Notes under the pieces: model-generated
Told to the model about the DNA's origin: nothing
Databases searched by the model: none
What the model saw: only the letters and a program-made list of their open reading frames with translations
Made by a program: the position numbers and the translations under genes
NCBI RefSeq assembly: GCF_013401995.1
Contig: NZ_JACBJI010000004.1
Coordinates: 124,001 to 188,000 of the forward strand
From: Flavobacterium agri
GTDB taxonomy: Bacteria > Bacteroidota > Bacteroidia > Flavobacteriales > Flavobacteriaceae
DNA: 64,000 nt
Direction: 5' to 3'
Shown: piece by piece, positions 61,985 through 64,000 of the stretch
How the letters are laid out: every line of letters begins with the position of its first letter
How positions within the stretch are numbered: position 1 is the first letter of the stretch

Positions 61985-63892
61985 TTAGAGTGTTTCCTTC
62001 AACCATTTAAAGAATTCACGTTGCCAAACCATGGCATTCTGAGGTTGCAAAACCCAGTGATTCTCCTCTGGAAAATAAAGGAATCGGCTTTTGATGCCAA
62101 GCAGTTGCGCCGCCTGGAACGCCTCTTGTCCTTGACCGATCGGCACGCGATAGTCCTTTCCGCCTTGGATGATCATGATCGGCGTGTCCCATTTGGTCAC
62201 GTTGTTGATCGGGTTGAATTCGCCATACGTCTTTTGTGCCGCGGCATTGTCTTTTTCCCAATACGCGCCGCCGGCATCCCAATGGTTGAAGAACACTTCC
62301 TCGGTAGTTCCGTACATCGATTGCAGGTTGAAAACGCCGTCGTGCGCGATAAACGTCTTGAATCGCTTGTTGTGGATTCCGGCGAGGTAGAACACCGAAT
62401 AACCGCCATAACTCGCGCCCACGCACGCCAAACGGCTTTTGTCGACGTATTTTTCTTTTGAAACATCATCGATAGCGGCCAAATAATCTTGCATGACCTG
62501 TCCGCCCCAATCTTTGGAAATCTGTTCGTTCCAAGCGACGCCGTGACCCGGCATTCCCCGTCTGTTAGGTGCGACGACTATGTAGCCTTGCGCCGCCATC
62601 AACTGGAAATTCCATCGGAACGAATAGAACTGCGAAAGCGCCGATTGCGGTCCGCCCTGGCAATATAGTAAAGTCGGATATTTTTTGTTAGGATCGAAAT
62701 TCGGAGGCAAAATCACCCAAACGACCATTTTCTTGCCATCGGTCGTATTCACGATGCGCTTCTCGATTTTGCTCAAAGCCAATTCGTCATACGTCGATTT
62801 GTTCACGAATGTCAATTGTTTCCACGTTTTTTTCTTCAGATCGTACGCGTACAATTCGGCCGCGTGGTTCATATCGGTACGGCTCAAAATAGCGGTGTTT
62901 CCGGTAATGTCTACGATTCCGGCCACGTCAAAAACGCCGTCGGTGATCTGTTTTACCTGAACCGCGATTTTGGTCAATCCCGGGAAATTGACTTCGAACA
63001 ACTGTTTCGTTCCGCCAACGGCAGCCGTAAAATAGATCTTCTTTCCGTCTTTGCTCCATACGAAATCGTCGACGGTTCCGTCCCAATTCGCGGTAAGATT
63101 CATGTTCATGCCTTTGAAGCTGACGATGATGTCGTTCTTGTCGGCTTCATAACCGTCGCGTTTCATCTGAAGCCACGTCAAATCGCCATTCGGGGAAAAC
63201 TTCGGATGCGTGTCGTAACCCAAATTCCCTTCGGTGCGATTGATGGTTTCACCCGTCGCGAGATCGTATTGGTAAATGTCCGTATTGGTGCTTTTCGCAT
63301 ATTCCGTACCCGCTTTTTTCTTGGCGACGTACACGATGGTTTTTCCGTCTGGCGACCAATTGTAATCGGAATCGTCACCGAAAGGTTTCTGTGGCGAATC
63401 GAACGGCTCGTCCTTCAAAATGTCTTTTCCTTTCGAACCTTCTTTGTTCTCACGGAAGAAAACATGGTTGTACGAACCCGTATTCCAGGTGTCCCAATGG
63501 CGGTAATCGAGTCCGTCGTAAATCTGCACGTCCGACTTTTGGAGTTCCGGATAGAAATCTTTCCCGTTTACCTTGACGAGCTTCACTTCTTCGTTATAAA
63601 CGATGTGTTTTCCGTCCGAAGAAACGTTTTTGTCGTTGAGCAGCGATTTGTAATCGGCCACTTCGACAGGATTTCCACCTGCGACGGGAATCGTATAATA
63701 CTTCGAATTCGATTTGTTTTCCTCGACCGACGGGGTCGAAACTTTGTACACGATGTTCTTTCCGTCCTTGGAAATGCCCAGTCCGGAGACGCGGCCCAGT
63801 TTCCAAAGCGTTTCCGGCGTCATCGTGCTTTGTGCCTTGACAGCGGTCATACTCAAGATGGTAAGGGTTATTAAAGCGGCTTTTTTACTCAT
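61985..63892 (-). CDS. S9 family prolyl-oligopeptidase-type peptidase
   Basis: 635 aa, signal peptide at the N terminus (TAVKAQ). A beta-propeller of WD40-like PD40 blades (residues about 30-370: DYNWSPDGKTIVYVA, HPKFSPNGDLTW, DFVWSKDGKKIYFTA) covers an alpha/beta hydrolase. The nucleophile is Ser494 in VGASYGGYSVF; YLAGIHNKRF and the C-terminal FPEENHWV give Asp/His neighbours. Releases short peptides outside the cell or in the periplasm. Acylaminoacyl- or dipeptidyl-peptidase specificity is not clear. Confidence 0.92.
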   Translation of the reverse strand: MSKKAALITLTILSMTAVKAQSTMTPETLWKLGRVSGLGISKDGKNIVYKVSTPSVEENKSNSKYYTIPVAGGNPVEVADYKSLLNDKNVSSDGKHIVYNEEVKLVKVNGKDFYPELQKSDVQIYDGLDYRHWDTWNTGSYNHVFFRENKEGSKGKDILKDEPFDSPQKPFGDDSDYNWSPDGKTIVYVAKKKAGTEYAKSTNTDIYQYDLATGETINRTEGNLGYDTHPKFSPNGDLTWLQMKRDGYEADKNDIIVSFKGMNMNLTANWDGTVDDFVWSKDGKKIYFTAAVGGTKQLFEVNFPGLTKIAVQVKQITDGVFDVAGIVDITGNTAILSRTDMNHAAELYAYDLKKKTWKQLTFVNKSTYDELALSKIEKRIVNTTDGKKMVVWVILPPNFDPNKKYPTLLYCQGGPQSALSQFYSFRWNFQLMAAQGYIVVAPNRRGMPGHGVAWNEQISKDWGGQVMQDYLAAIDDVSKEKYVDKSRLACVGASYGGYSVFYLAGIHNKRFKTFIAHDGVFNLQSMYGTTEEVFFNHWDAGGAYWEKDNAAAQKTYGEFNPINNVTKWDTPIMIIQGGKDYRVPIGQGQEAFQAAQLLGIKSRFLYFPEENHWVLQPQNAMVWQREFFKWLKETL

Positions 63893-63964
63893 TTTTTTTA
63901 CTGTTTTTTTCAGGAATCCGAAAACCTAGAAATTCCCATGCGTTGTTTGAAAATGTGCCTAAAA

Positions 63965-64000
63965 GTAGTAAAAAAAGAAAAGCTGCCCGAGTGAGGCAGC
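63965..64000 (-). terminator. Terminator at the window edge
   Basis: On the - strand, GCTGCC-TCACTCG-GGCAGC is followed by TTTTCTTTTTTT, so a - strand gene probably ends just beyond the window. Confidence 0.7.

Overview
The window looks like a chromosomal piece of a Flavobacteriaceae genome, most likely Flavobacterium. Three things point there: a complete flexirubin (aryl polyene plus dialkylresorcinol) pigment cluster; promoters of the Bacteroidetes type (TTG, about 19-20 nt, TAnnTTTG) in front of several genes; and house-keeping proteins with Flavobacterium-like sequences. Gene density is high, overlaps of 1-20 nt are common, and no insertion sequence, prophage, CRISPR array or rRNA was seen. 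One tRNA is present.

Left flank (1-11.3 kb). The window opens inside a secreted HExxH metallopeptidase-like protein followed by two small secreted paralogues. Then come thiL, a DinB/WYL-regulator pair, a GNAT acetyltransferase, a mini YdeI-like gene, lepA (with a structured repeat filling its predicted leader) and three tandem secreted paralogues of about 200 aa.

Flexirubin cluster (11.4-44.7 kb). A halogenase-like flavoprotein is divergent from a long + strand array. Tyrosine ammonia-lyase makes 4-coumarate and a phenylacetate-CoA-ligase-like enzyme probably activates it. Two ACPs, several FabF-like ketosynthases (one full-length and one mini version without an active-site Cys), a FabG reductase and three hotdog dehydratase-like proteins extend the aryl polyene. 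DarB and DarA make the dialkylresorcinol. A set of acyltransferase-like proteins (LpxL/HtrB type, BtrH-like, C45 type, a PlsC domain fused to an MMPL exporter) are candidates for the ester bond and related acyl transfers. An ABC transporter, a LolA-like carrier with a lipoprotein, and MMPL probably export the pigment to the outer membrane. A WG-repeat protein and four tandem outer-membrane beta-barrel paralogues sit inside the array and look like insertions. The three hotdog proteins carry complementary halves of the FabZ His/Glu pair, which suggests a heteromeric dehydratase.

Right flank (44.7-64 kb). This holds dusB, a DUF983 protein, an AraC regulator, a LolC/E-type permease with rbfA, mce, VOC and XRE genes, a two-lobed aspartic-protease-like protein, a tRNA with CAT anticodon, a radical-SAM/DUF4130 pair, a small PID-CTERM-like protein, ribE, pdxA, a YceD-rpmF-fabH-accB-accC fatty-acid block, a C1q-like secreted protein and an S9 prolyl-oligopeptidase-type peptidase.

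Identifications rest on reading motifs and on memory of the families; no database search was run.
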